A DNA stretch of 64,000 nucleotides from Salimicrobium flavidum. GTDB lineage: Bacteria > Bacillota > Bacilli > Bacillales > Halobacillaceae. Both the position numbers and the translations under genes were made by a program. The notes beneath the pieces were generated by a model. That model searched no databases and was not told the DNA's origin. It worked only from the letters and a program-made list of their open reading frames with translations. The stretch covers positions 124,001 to 188,000 of the forward strand of contig NZ_FTOC01000005.1 in the NCBI RefSeq assembly GCF_900156645.1, written 5' to 3'. This document shows positions 1 through 9,921 of the stretch, piece after piece (position 1 is the stretch's first letter; the number at the start of each line of letters is the position of its first letter).

Positions 1-215
1 CGAGTACTGTACAACATGTCGATCAGCTTTATGTTTCTACGATGGATCTCATCATGAAAGGGAAGCTGGAAGGGGAGAAGTATATGTATGATTTCGAGGA
101 TGGAGCTATTTCTCTCGGAGAATTCAGCTCGGATGTCCCCCCTTCCGTCCAAGAAAAGATTAAGAAAGAGATTTCCGAATATAAAGAAAGCGGAAAACTG
201 CCGAACCGTCCCTGA
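1..215 (+). CDS. med: Med-like BMP-family lipoprotein, C-terminal end only
   Basis: The window opens inside a gene read from base 3 and ending at TGA 213-215; about 70 codons are visible. The tail (ISLGEFSSDVPPSVQEKIKK) resembles the C-terminus of basic membrane lipoproteins of the Med type. In Bacillus subtilis med, a positive regulator of comK, lies just upstream of fabH, so position supports the name. The small comZ gene that follows med in B. subtilis is not seen here. Most of the protein lies outside the window, so the assignment rests on the tail and context. Confidence 0.6.
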   Translation, partial: STVQHVDQLYVSTMDLIMKGKLEGEKYMYDFEDGAISLGEFSSDVPPSVQEKIKKEISEYKESGKLPNRP

Positions 216-235
216 CCGATTTGGCAGTTTTTTTC
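194..235 (+). terminator. Rho-independent terminator of the med-like gene
   Basis: AAAACTGCC (194-202) pairs with GGCAGTTTT (223-231) and runs into a T tract. The 5' arm lies inside the last codons of the gene. Confidence 0.8.
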
Positions 236-299
236 TTGTGATTTATATAATAATTTCTAAAAGAGAAAGAAAAAAGCATCTTCCATCTGACCAGTCTGT

Positions 300-470
300 G
301 TGTGTCAGTATTTCTAAGCGGGGGCTTCCGCTTTTCATTGGTCCAGCTCCACCATTCAAAAGCCCATAATATAAATGGCCACTCCTGTTTCGGGAAAGTT
401 CGCCCGAAGCCAGGCTTGTCCACTTATGTTAGAGCTTCTGAACGAATGGTTCCGCTTTTCATTCAAAGTG
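300..470 (+). repeat. Dispersed repeat, family B (degenerate paired copy)
   Basis: The block TTCCGCTTTTCATT occurs at 326-339 and again at 450-463, 124 bp apart. Between the copies lies a Cys-free, non-coding stretch with TTTCGGGAAAG...CGCCCGAAGCC. The same layout, with an almost equal 123 bp period and similar spacer words, is seen at 24470-24636. I see no gene between the med-like terminator and fabH; short open frames here are repeat sequence. Confidence 0.6.
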
Positions 471-487
471 CTTGCAGATGGGTTGTT

Positions 488-517
488 TTTACATTAGAAT
501 TAGCACCAAGTCATAAG
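488..517 (+). promoter_or_regulatory. fabH promoter with possible FapR operator
   Basis: TTTACA (488-493), 17 bp, TCATAA (511-516) is a plausible sigma-A promoter. ATTAGCACCAAGTCATAAG (499-517) matches about 12 of 19 positions of the FapR consensus as I recall it (TTAGTACC-N2-ATACTAATT). FapR controls fabHA-fabF in B. subtilis, which agrees with the location. Confidence 0.45.
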
Positions 518-546
518 ATTAGATTAAACCTTAAGGGGATGAAAAT

Positions 547-1485
547 ATGAACGCTGGATTTCTAGGCATCGGTCACTATTCACCGGAAAAAGTGCTGACG
601 AATAAGGACATGGAACAAATAGTGGACACGAATGATGAGTGGATTCGTACTCGGACAGGGATTGAAGAGCGAAGAATTGCTGCAGAGGGGGAAGATACTT
701 CTCACCTGGCTTATAATGCAGCCGTATCCGCTCTGGATGATGCAGAGATGAAAGCTGAAGACCTGGATATGATTATTGTCGCAACTGTGACTCCTGATCA
801 GCCATTTCCTTCTGTCGCAGCGATGCTTCAACATCAACTCGGAGCTGAAAATGTAGCTGCTATGGATGTAGGTGCAGCTTGTGCCGGTTTCATGTATGGG
901 GTGATTACAGCTAAACAGTTCATCGATACCGGAGCTTATGAAAATATTCTCGTCGTCGGAGTGGAGAAACTCTCCAAGATTACCGATTGGGAAGACAGAA
1001 ATACGTGTGTTCTATTCGGAGACGCAGCCGGAGCGGCTGTAATCGGTCCTGTTAATGAAGAGAGAGGGATTCTTTCCTTTGAACTCGGCTCAGATGGTTC
1101 CGGAGGTTCGCATTTGTATCAGGACCAGAAGGGTGCTCTTCAAATGAACGGCCGGGAAGTTTTCAAGTTTGCTGTACGTCAGATGCCTGAATCTTCCGTG
1201 AATGTAGTGAAGAAAATCGGTCTGAAAGAAGAAGACGTCGATTTTCTGGTTCCTCACCAGGCGAACATCAGAATTATGGAAGCTGCCCGGGAAAGGCTCG
1301 GAATACCTCCCGAGAAAATGGCGACTTCAATCAAACGGTACGGGAATACATCTTCCGCTTCGATTCCTGTCGCTTTGTCAGAAGAAGTGAAAGCAGGTAA
1401 AATCAAAGAAGGAGATCTGGTGGTTCTCGTCGGATTCGGTGGAGGATTGACGTGGGGAGCTGTAGCACTTCGTTGGGGTAAATAA
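547..1485 (+). CDS. fabH: Beta-ketoacyl-ACP synthase III
   Basis: Condenses acetyl-CoA (or branched acyl-CoA) with malonyl-ACP to start fatty-acid synthesis in the cytosol. The protein has 312 residues, a normal length. The catalytic triad is visible: Cys112 in GAACAGF, His237 in PHQAN and Asn267 in YGNTSS. The glycine-rich C-terminal GFGGG is present. The ATG at 547 follows AAGGGGATG. fabF follows 45 bp downstream, as in B. subtilis, so the two are probably co-transcribed and under FapR. Confidence 0.96.
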   Translation: MNAGFLGIGHYSPEKVLTNKDMEQIVDTNDEWIRTRTGIEERRIAAEGEDTSHLAYNAAVSALDDAEMKAEDLDMIIVATVTPDQPFPSVAAMLQHQLGAENVAAMDVGAACAGFMYGVITAKQFIDTGAYENILVVGVEKLSKITDWEDRNTCVLFGDAAGAAVIGPVNEERGILSFELGSDGSGGSHLYQDQKGALQMNGREVFKFAVRQMPESSVNVVKKIGLKEEDVDFLVPHQANIRIMEAARERLGIPPEKMATSIKRYGNTSSASIPVALSEEVKAGKIKEGDLVVLVGFGGGLTWGAVALRWGK

Positions 1486-1530
1486 AGTGAATTTCCCTGT
1501 TAACTAACGAATTTCAAGGAGGAAAAGAGG

Positions 1531-2772
1531 ATGGATAATCAACGAGTCGTTATTACCGGGCTTGGAGCAGTGACTCCGCTTGGTAATAATGCAGAAGATA
1601 CGTGGAACAATATTAAAAACGGTCAGTCCGGAGTCGGGCCAATGACAAAAATGGATCCGGAGCAGTACCCGGTCTCCGTAGCAGCTGAACTGAAAGATTT
1701 TGACCCTTCTCTATATGTAGACAGAAAAGAGGCGCGCCGTATGGATCCTTTCGTCCAATATGCGGTGGCAGCTTCTCATATGGCTGTTGAGGATGCCAAT
1801 CTGGAAATAACGGAAGAAATCGCCCCCCGTACTGGAGTATGGATTGGTTCGGGTATCGGTGGAATGGGTACGTATGAATCTGAATTCGAAAAATTCCAGA
1901 AAAAAGGATATCGAAAAGTGAGTCCGTTTTTCATCCCTATGATGATTCCGGATATGGCGGCCGGTCAAGTGTCTATATCACTCGGAGCGAAAGGGATCAA
2001 CTCCTGTACAGTGACTGCCTGTGCGTCAGGTGCTAATTCGATCGGCGATGCATTTAAAGTCATCCAACGCGGAGACGCTGACATCATGATTGCAGGTGGA
2101 ACGGAAGCTCCGATGATTCAAATGGCGTTTGCAGGTTTCTCTTCAGCGAGAGCATTATCCTTGAATGAAGACCCTCAAAAAGCCAGTCGTCCGTTTGATA
2201 AAAACCGTGACGGATTCGTAATGGGAGAAGGGGCAGGCGTTCTGGTCCTTGAAACGCTCGAATCCGCTGAAAAACGGGACGCTAAAATTTACGGAGAGAT
2301 AACCGGCTATGGTTCTACCGGAGATGCTCATCATGTCACTGCGCCAGCCCCGGAAGGTGAAGGCGCCGCTCGAGCCATGACTCAAGCGCTTGAAGACGCA
2401 TCAATCGGTAAGGAAAAGGTCGATTACATCAATGCTCATGGGACGTCCACAGAGTTGAATGACAAATACGAAACGATAGCGACGAAAACGGTTTTCGGAG
2501 ATCATGCATATAATTTGGCGATGTCTTCAACGAAATCGATGACCGGCCATCTATTAGGTGCAGCAGGAGCTATAGAGGCTATTATTTCGCTAAAAGCGAT
2601 TAATGAAAGCATTCTTCCTCCTACCATCAATTATGAAGAAGCGGATCCGGAATGCGATCTGGATTATGTGCCGAATGAAGCCAGACAACAGGAAATAAAT
2701 ACTGTCATGAGTAATTCTTTAGGATTCGGCGGCCACAACGTAGCGCTGGTTTTCAAAAAGTTCGAAAAGTAA
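1531..2772 (+). CDS. fabF: Beta-ketoacyl-ACP synthase II
   Basis: Elongation condensing enzyme of type II fatty-acid synthesis, 413 residues. The thiolase-fold catalytic residues are visible: Cys164 in TACASGA, His303 in NAHGTST and His340 in TGHLLGA. The start ATG follows a strong AAGGAGG. It lies directly behind fabH and is closed by a terminator shared with the convergent LCP gene. FabF is also the temperature-responsive condensing enzyme in bacilli; that role is inferred from the family. Confidence 0.96.
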   Translation: MDNQRVVITGLGAVTPLGNNAEDTWNNIKNGQSGVGPMTKMDPEQYPVSVAAELKDFDPSLYVDRKEARRMDPFVQYAVAASHMAVEDANLEITEEIAPRTGVWIGSGIGGMGTYESEFEKFQKKGYRKVSPFFIPMMIPDMAAGQVSISLGAKGINSCTVTACASGANSIGDAFKVIQRGDADIMIAGGTEAPMIQMAFAGFSSARALSLNEDPQKASRPFDKNRDGFVMGEGAGVLVLETLESAEKRDAKIYGEITGYGSTGDAHHVTAPAPEGEGAARAMTQALEDASIGKEKVDYINAHGTSTELNDKYETIATKTVFGDHAYNLAMSSTKSMTGHLLGAAGAIEAIISLKAINESILPPTINYEEADPECDLDYVPNEARQQEINTVMSNSLGFGGHNVALVFKKFEK

Positions 2773-2788
2773 TCATTCAGTAGATACT

Positions 2789-2827
2789 AAAAAACCTTTC
2801 CCTCAAAATCAGGGAAAGGTTTTTTTA
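2789..2827. terminator. Bidirectional terminator between fabF and the LCP gene
   Basis: AAAAAACCTTTCCCT pairs with AGGGAAAGGTTTTTTT around a short loop, giving A/T tracts on both sides. It serves fabF on the plus strand and the convergent gene on the minus strand. Confidence 0.85.
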
Positions 2828-2845
2828 TAAATTATTATAGGGAGC

Positions 2846-3823
2846 TTACTTCAAAAACTCCTGAATGGTTTCCTTCGTTTTTTCTCCGTCATGGTTTAAA
2901 ACGAGCCCGATCGGGTATTCTTTTCGCTCATTCCATACGTTTTCATCCGTCGGAATTCTTAATTTCTCGATGTTTTCTGGAGAATTAAGAAGAAAGTCTT
3001 TTGCGAGAGACAAGTTTTTGCCTGCGCCTATATTCGTGTCGATATATGGCTGAATAGTTCCGATCAGCCGTGGTGTCTTCAAGACGCCGTTCAGCGATAT
3101 GAGTTCTTCTTTCAGCCTAGTGATCACCTGTTGTTGGCGGCGAACCCGACCATAGTCACCTTCTGAGTCTTTACGGAATCTCGCATAGCCGAGAACATCT
3201 TTTCCGGAGAGTTTCTGTTCCCCTTTCTCCAAATCGATGGTGCCTGTGTTGTCTTCGTAATACATATCCTTTTCTACATCGATCTTAAGCCCATTCGGTG
3301 CAATTGCGTCGACGATTTGAGTGAAACCGTCAAAATCCACCACAGCATAGTACTCTGTTTCGATACCGAAATTTTCCTTGATCGTCTTTCTCATAAGTTC
3401 CGGACCGCCAAGAGCAAACGCTGCATTGATCTTATTATAACCATGCCCCGGTATTTCCACATAAGTGTCTCTCATAAGCGACACGAGTTTCGCTGATTGT
3501 TTTCCTGGCTCATACTGAGCTATCATGATTGTATCTGTTCGAGCTTCTTCAGAGCCGCGTTGGTCGCTCCCTAAAAGAAGGACATTGGTTTTTCCGTCGC
3601 TTTTGTCCTTACCATCCCATTCTTTCGCATACTCGCTTCTATCTTCTTCAAGGGAAGAATTGGAGTCGGCAGAAGCTTTTCCTTCAGCATTTTGTTTTCC
3701 ACTTAAATATTCAACTGATGAATACCCGACTACTGTCAGTGCAAACACCATAATAAGCGCGACGAGTAACTTCCGCTTGCGCTTCTGTTTTTTTCGCCTG
3801 CGCATCGCGCGACTTGGAGCCAT
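2846..3823 (-). CDS. LytR-CpsA-Psr (LCP) family cell-wall ligase/attenuator
   Basis: Membrane-anchored LCP protein of 325 residues that likely transfers teichoic-acid-type or other polymers from lipid carrier to peptidoglycan. A very basic N-terminal cytoplasmic tail (RRRKKQKRKRK) precedes one membrane helix at about residues 19-38. An extracellular LCP domain follows from about residue 75, with LLLGSDQR, RTDTIM and SLMRDTYV, the conserved Asp/Arg pyrophosphate-binding stretches. The start ATG is preceded by AAAGGGGAA. It stands alone, convergent to fabF. Which of the B. subtilis paralogues (TagT, TagU, TagV) it matches cannot be decided by eye. Confidence 0.85.
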   Translation of the reverse strand: MAPSRAMRRRKKQKRKRKLLVALIMVFALTVVGYSSVEYLSGKQNAEGKASADSNSSLEEDRSEYAKEWDGKDKSDGKTNVLLLGSDQRGSEEARTDTIMIAQYEPGKQSAKLVSLMRDTYVEIPGHGYNKINAAFALGGPELMRKTIKENFGIETEYYAVVDFDGFTQIVDAIAPNGLKIDVEKDMYYEDNTGTIDLEKGEQKLSGKDVLGYARFRKDSEGDYGRVRRQQQVITRLKEELISLNGVLKTPRLIGTIQPYIDTNIGAGKNLSLAKDFLLNSPENIEKLRIPTDENVWNERKEYPIGLVLNHDGEKTKETIQEFLK

Positions 3824-3980
3824 AGTGATTCCCCTTTCTCATAACTCTCCATTTCAAATGTACCGTTAATTGATCGATAAGTAAAGTACAAGTTCGGCAG
3901 AAAATCATCAATACTATATAATACGTGGGACCGAGAGAAAAACTGTATGGTTTACTATAATTTTATCGTCTGATTTTTTT

Positions 3981-4021
3981 CAAATAAACAAGCCGGGGCG
4001 ATATTGCACTCCCGGCTTGTC
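3981..4021 (-). terminator. Probable terminator of trpS
   Basis: ACAAGCCGGG (3988-3997) pairs with CCCGGCTTGT (4011-4020). On the minus strand the hairpin is followed by a modest T-rich tract (TTATTTG), so termination may be partial. Confidence 0.6.
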
Positions 4022-4034
4022 TTTTGGTGATGAA

Positions 4035-5290
<1,256 letters not shown>

Positions 5291-5310
5291 ATGCTATATT
5301 TCGTAGTAAA

Positions 5311-5339
5311 AGTATAAGGAACTGGACTTCAATTTGCAA
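5311..5339 (-). promoter_or_regulatory. trpS promoter
   Basis: TTGCAA (complement of 5334-5339), 17 bp, TATACT (complement of 5311-5316): a strong sigma-A promoter placed just upstream of the T-box. It overlaps the last codon of the upstream membrane-protein gene. Confidence 0.75.
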
Positions 5340-5709
5340 CCGGGGAATAATAAATGACCAATAGGAGCAGCATGGCAAGAAGCATGATCACACCATGGAA
5401 GAAAAACATTCGAAGCCAAGTGTGGTTGACGATTTCCGAGGGAAGAGGTTTATTCTCCCATTCATCCAGATAATCGCGCTGTTTAGACATCTTATTATAA
5501 AATCTGCGGAAACTGTACGTGACTCCGTCGAAAAATCTGCCGCGGATCACCCACATGAGTAAAGCGATGAACAGATAGAAGAATACGATATAGAAAACAG
5601 CATTGATATAGTAAAATAGCGTATAGTCGGGGGCGTTTATGAGAAAAAGAAGACTTGCAAGCAAAAAGTTGAACAGGACTACAACCGATGGTTTCTTGAT
5701 AGTATCCAT
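5329..5709 (-). CDS. DUF3899-type integral membrane protein
   Basis: Small membrane protein of 126 residues with three predicted membrane segments: two near the N-terminus and one at the C-terminus (about residues 98-120). The cytoplasmic loop has GRFFDGVTYSFRRF, which I associate with the DUF3899 family; its function is unknown. The ATG at 5709 is preferred over the in-frame GTG at 5721, because that GTG is part of the Shine-Dalgarno GAGAGGTG. It lies upstream of trpS, whose promoter overlaps its end. Confidence 0.7.
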   Translation of the reverse strand: MDTIKKPSVVVLFNFLLASLLFLINAPDYTLFYYINAVFYIVFFYLFIALLMWVIRGRFFDGVTYSFRRFYNKMSKQRDYLDEWENKPLPSEIVNHTWLRMFFFHGVIMLLAMLLLLVIYYSPVAN

Positions 5710-5891
5710 GCCAAATAACACCTCTCAATAGTAAATCGCTATCATTATAGCATTGAATTGTTTCTGTTCATAGAAAATTCACTCCGTATATTCTGTAATC
5801 GTATTGTAATTTATAGTAGTACTTTAGACTTAAATGGAAAAGTGTATTCGCTTTCATGAAGGCATTTCTTTAAAAAAAGTTTAAAAAATTA

Positions 5892-5920
5892 ATGCAAAAT
5901 TTTAAGAAAACTTGTATAAT
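5892..5920 (+). promoter_or_regulatory. Candidate oppA promoter
   Basis: TATAAT at 5915-5920 with ATGCAA 17 bp upstream. The -10 is perfect and the -35 weak. The surrounding 5735-5989 is A/T-rich and holds no gene; a small GCGGGTT/GAACCGC hairpin follows in the leader. Confidence 0.5.
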
Positions 5921-5989
5921 TCATGTTGCGGGTTGTTCGAACCGCTGAATTTTCAGAATACATTTATTTTAAGGGGAGGTCTTTTCCAC

Positions 5990-7681
5990 ATGAAGAAGTC
6001 AAATTGGCTATTGCTAGTGCTTGCACTAGTACTAAGCATGTTCCTTGCTGCCTGTTCCGGCGGAGGCGACGAAGAAGGCGCTGACGAAGGTAGTGGCAAC
6101 GAAGGATCAGAATCAGAACAGCAAGAAGGGGAACAAGGGGCAAGCGGTGAGCAGGTATTGAACCTTGCGGAATCTGCAGAAATCCCGACAATGGATTCAT
6201 CCATGGCTACAGACACAATTGCATTCCAGTGGCTTGGATCTACAAAAGACGGGTTGTATCGTCTTGATGAAGAAGCTCAGGCCGAGCCTGGTATAGCAAA
6301 AGATCACGAAGTAAGTGAAGATGGTACGACATACACATTCAACCTTCGTGAAGACGCAACTTGGTCCAATGGTGACCCCGTAACAGCAAATGATTTCGTT
6401 TATGCATGGCAACGTGCTGTAGATCCTGACCAAGGTTCTGAGTACGGTCCTTATATGATGAGCGGTGTCATCCAGAACGCAGAAGCGATCGCTGCCGGTG
6501 AAATGGACGTCAGTGAACTGGGCGTCACTGCAGTAGATGACTACACGCTTGAAGTACAGCTTGAACAGGCTACTCCATATTTCGAATCTCTGACTGCCTT
6601 CGGGACTTTCCTTCCGTTGAACCAGGAATTCGTTGAAGAACAGGGAGATAGCTACGCTCAGGAAGCGGACACTCTTCTTTCCAACGGTCCATTCAAATTC
6701 GAATCTTGGGACCACGGTGAAGGCTGGACAGTAGTTAAGAACGAAGACTACTGGGATGCTGAAAACGTACAGCTTGAACAAATCAATGTTAACGTAGTAA
6801 AAGATATAGCAACAGGAGTTAACCTTTACAACTCCGGAGAAATCGATCGTACTGCTCTTTCTTCTGAATTCGTAGACGAGTATCGTTCTTCTGAGGAATT
6901 CCAGATCAAAGATGAGCCTACACTTTTCTATATCAAGATGAACCAGGAAGACGAAGTTCTATCTAACGTGAATGCACGTAAAGCGATTCAGCACGCAATT
7001 GATAAGCAGAGCATGACGGATGTAATCCTGAACAATGGTTCCAAACCATCTACTGGGCATATGCCAGAAGGTTTCGTAACGCATCCTGAAACAGGGGAAG
7101 GATTCCGTGAAATGAACGGAGACCTTATCACTTCTGACCTTGAAAAAGCAAAAGAACATTGGTCTACAGCTAAGGAAGAGCTCGGCATGGAAGAAGTGGA
7201 GCTTGAGTACCTTGGTGGAGACACAGAAACTGCTCAGAAAATTGACGCTTATATCAAGGACCAGCTCGAGCAGCTTGAAGGCCTGACAGTCAACGTGACA
7301 TCTGTTCCTTTCGAAGTACGTCTGGAGCGAGACACGAACATGAACTATCAACTTCAGAACTCCGGTTGGGGACCTGACTATATCGACCCGAACACATTCT
7401 TGAACATGTGGCTTACTGACGGCGGGAACAACCATACCGGTTATTCCAGTGAAGAGTATGACAGCCTGATCAATGAAGCGAATACGGATCTTGCACAAGA
7501 GCCGGAAGCTCGTTGGGAAAACTTCCTCGAAGCAGAGAAGCTCCTAATGGACGACGCTGTTCTTGCACCACTCTACCAGCGTAGTGTAGCTCAGCTTCAG
7601 AAGCCTTATGTGAACGGTGTATACGTCAACCCTATGGGTGCAGACTACACGTACAAGTATGCTTATATTGAAAAAGAATAA
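5990..7681 (+). CDS. oppA: Oligopeptide ABC transporter, substrate-binding lipoprotein
   Basis: Extracytoplasmic oligopeptide-binding protein of 563 residues, SBP family 5. A signal peptide ends in the lipobox LAAC (Cys22). An acidic Gly/Glu/Ser linker follows to about residue 55, then the family core (for example DFVYAWQRAVDP and NGPFKFESW). The ATG at 5990 follows AAGGGGAGG and starts the signal peptide; the open frame extends upstream without one. First gene of oppABCDF. A hairpin behind it probably makes it more abundant than the permease subunits. In bacilli Opp imports nutrient and signalling peptides for competence and sporulation. Confidence 0.95.
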   Translation: MKKSNWLLLVLALVLSMFLAACSGGGDEEGADEGSGNEGSESEQQEGEQGASGEQVLNLAESAEIPTMDSSMATDTIAFQWLGSTKDGLYRLDEEAQAEPGIAKDHEVSEDGTTYTFNLREDATWSNGDPVTANDFVYAWQRAVDPDQGSEYGPYMMSGVIQNAEAIAAGEMDVSELGVTAVDDYTLEVQLEQATPYFESLTAFGTFLPLNQEFVEEQGDSYAQEADTLLSNGPFKFESWDHGEGWTVVKNEDYWDAENVQLEQINVNVVKDIATGVNLYNSGEIDRTALSSEFVDEYRSSEEFQIKDEPTLFYIKMNQEDEVLSNVNARKAIQHAIDKQSMTDVILNNGSKPSTGHMPEGFVTHPETGEGFREMNGDLITSDLEKAKEHWSTAKEELGMEEVELEYLGGDTETAQKIDAYIKDQLEQLEGLTVNVTSVPFEVRLERDTNMNYQLQNSGWGPDYIDPNTFLNMWLTDGGNNHTGYSSEEYDSLINEANTDLAQEPEARWENFLEAEKLLMDDAVLAPLYQRSVAQLQKPYVNGVYVNPMGADYTYKYAYIEKE

Positions 7682-7719
7682 GAAGGACATTCTTAACTTT
7701 ATATAGGCTGTAATGAAGG

Positions 7720-7756
7720 AGAGAGTATATGTCGCAGGACGTATGCTCTCTTTTTC
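7720..7756 (+). terminator. Intercistronic attenuator between oppA and oppB
   Basis: AGAGAGTATATGTC (7720-7733) pairs with GACGTATGCTCTCT (7738-7751), followed by TTTTT. Such a hairpin usually lets the binding protein exceed the membrane subunits. Confidence 0.8.
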
Positions 7757-7840
7757 CCTGTGAGGGAATTTTTCCGATAATACGGAACATTCAGTCAATT
7801 ACCGACAAGAGAAGATCTAACAACCAGGAGGTGTCGGCAT

Positions 7841-8767
7841 ATGGTGCGTTACATTTCAGAACGTCTCGTCTATATGTTAATAACGTTGCTTTTGATTGCT
7901 ACTATGACCTTCTTCCTTATGAAGCTTCTTCCAGGTACGCCTTTGAGTGCCGCGGACAAGCTATCGGAAGAGCAACAGGCAATCGTTTTGGAAAAATACG
8001 GACTAAATGATCCGCTCCCGGTTCAGTATTTCAATTATATAGCTGGACTCTTTCAGGGAGATCTCGGTTTGTCTTTCCAGTTTGACAACCGTGAAGTAAC
8101 AACGATTTTGCTCGAGAGAATGGGGCCATCCATGACACTTGGTGCTCAATCGCTTATTCTGGGAACGATTATCGGCATGCTGCTTGGCTTGATAGCGGCA
8201 ATTTACCATAATGGAGTTGTAGACTATGGTTCGACATTGATCGCCGTAATAGGTAAGTCGATTCCATCATTCGTATTCGCCGGTATTCTTCAGTTCTATT
8301 TAGGGGTTCAATGGGGACTTTTTCCAGTTGCTCTTTGGGAAGGCTGGGAATACACCGTTTTACCAACCATTGCGTTGGCCATCTTCCCAATTGCAATTGC
8401 TGCGCGTTACATGCGTACAGAAATGCTTGAAGTCCTTGGATCGGACTTTATCACAACGGCGAGAGCAAAAGGTGTCAACCGTTTCGGAGTTGTGTTCAAA
8501 CACGGACTTCGTAACGCTATGATCCCTCTTGTCACTATTATTGGTCCACTAGCAGTGAGTCTTATGACAGGTACGCTCGTAATCGAAAACATTTTCTCGG
8601 TGCCGGGAATCGGAGAGCAGTTCGTCAAGTCCATCAACACTAACGACTACCCGATTATTATGGGGACGACACTATTCTTCTCATTCCTGTTCATCCTTAT
8701 CATCCTGATCATTGACCTCTTATATGGGCTCATTGATCCGAGAATCAGACTGACAGAAGGAGATTAA
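7841..8767 (+). CDS. oppB: Oligopeptide ABC transporter permease OppB
   Basis: Membrane subunit of 308 residues with six predicted membrane helices. It has the DppB/OppB architecture: an N-terminal helix, a soluble loop (PLSAADKLSEEQ), then the permease domain with the EAA-type loop (DFITTARAKGVNRFGVVFKHGLRNA region). AGGAGGTG precedes the ATG. It ends immediately before oppC. Confidence 0.95.
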   Translation: MVRYISERLVYMLITLLLIATMTFFLMKLLPGTPLSAADKLSEEQQAIVLEKYGLNDPLPVQYFNYIAGLFQGDLGLSFQFDNREVTTILLERMGPSMTLGAQSLILGTIIGMLLGLIAAIYHNGVVDYGSTLIAVIGKSIPSFVFAGILQFYLGVQWGLFPVALWEGWEYTVLPTIALAIFPIAIAARYMRTEMLEVLGSDFITTARAKGVNRFGVVFKHGLRNAMIPLVTIIGPLAVSLMTGTLVIENIFSVPGIGEQFVKSINTNDYPIIMGTTLFFSFLFILIILIIDLLYGLIDPRIRLTEGD

Positions 8768-9904
8768 TTGAGTATGGAAAATCACAAACCTTCAAAAGAT
8801 CTATTTGTACCTGTCGATCGTGAAGCAGAAGAACAGCATGAGATAGGCAGACCGAGTCTTTCTTTCTGGAAAGATTCGATGCTACGTCTGCGTAAGAATA
8901 AAGCAGCCATGATCGGGCTTGTTCTATTGATCATCATTGCTTTTATGGCGATTTTCGGTCCGTACATGAACGAATATACGGCAAACGAACAGGACCTGTC
9001 CCAGGCGAAGGTTCCTGCGAAAGTGGAAGGGCTTGGCTGGTTAGGTCTTGACGGAACACTTTCCCAGATAGAAGAAGGGGAAACAGTGGAAGCCGCTCGA
9101 GAGGATGCTCTTGCCCGCTTCAGTAATGATGAAGAGAATACGGAAATAAACGTACTGAACGATGGTTCTGATGGATCTCAAGCCCGTGTAGAAGCTATCC
9201 ATGACCCTTATGCCGCCAAAGACATTAATAACAACTTCTGGTTCGGAACGGACGGCCTTGGTCGTGATCAGTGGACAAGAGTGTGGGAAGGGACAAGAAT
9301 CTCCCTCTACATCGCACTCCTGGCAGCAGCTATTGATATGGTTATAGGTGTAGCTTATGGCGGTATTTCCGCTTATTACGGCGGACGTGTCGACAACTAT
9401 ATGCAACGTTTTATCGAAATCATCACTGGTATTCCGAACCTGGTGGTCGTCGTACTGATGATTCTGATAATGGATCCGGGGATATTGTCGATAACCATTG
9501 CACTCGTCATAACCGGTTGGATACCGATGGCTCGTATTGTCCGGGGACAGGTATTGAAACTGAAAAACCAGGAATTCGTACTTGCTTCACAGACACTGGG
9601 TTCTTCGGATGGAAGAGTCATCCGTAAACACCTCGTACCGAACGTGACGGGTCTGATCATCATCAATACGATGTTCACGATTCCATCAGCGATTTTCTTT
9701 GAAGCTTTTCTTAGCTTTATCGGTCTCGGTCTGCCGACACCGACAGCGTCCCTCGGTACACTTATAGATGAAGGGTTCAAATCACTCCAGATTTATCCGT
9801 TCATTCTGTTCTGGCCGGCGCTTGTCCTGTCTGCATTGATGATTGCATTTAACGTATTAGCTGACGGTCTTCGCGATGCATTCGATCCGAAGATGCGCGA
9901 ATAG
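8768..9904 (+). CDS. oppC: Oligopeptide ABC transporter permease OppC, with acidic insert
   Basis: Second permease subunit, 378 residues. TTG at 8768 directly follows the oppB stop and is well spaced from AAGGAG; an ATG two codons later is possible. After the first helix (about 47-66) there is a long extracellular region. Residues about 100-150 are strongly acidic (IEEGETVEAARED, FSNDEENTE) before the family motif FGTDGLGRD. The permease domain with its EAA loop follows. The protein is longer than the roughly 300-350 residues I expect for OppC, and the extra part is the acidic insert. Confidence 0.93.
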   Translation: MSMENHKPSKDLFVPVDREAEEQHEIGRPSLSFWKDSMLRLRKNKAAMIGLVLLIIIAFMAIFGPYMNEYTANEQDLSQAKVPAKVEGLGWLGLDGTLSQIEEGETVEAAREDALARFSNDEENTEINVLNDGSDGSQARVEAIHDPYAAKDINNNFWFGTDGLGRDQWTRVWEGTRISLYIALLAAAIDMVIGVAYGGISAYYGGRVDNYMQRFIEIITGIPNLVVVVLMILIMDPGILSITIALVITGWIPMARIVRGQVLKLKNQEFVLASQTLGSSDGRVIRKHLVPNVTGLIIINTMFTIPSAIFFEAFLSFIGLGLPTPTASLGTLIDEGFKSLQIYPFILFWPALVLSALMIAFNVLADGLRDAFDPKMRE

Positions 9905-9921
9905 GAGGTAGGTGTACAACA

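Noticed and set aside
302-550. An 82-codon frame upstream of fabH, considered as comZ or another small gene
   Set aside because: It lies on the family-B repeat, contains no ComZ-like sequence and has no Shine-Dalgarno.
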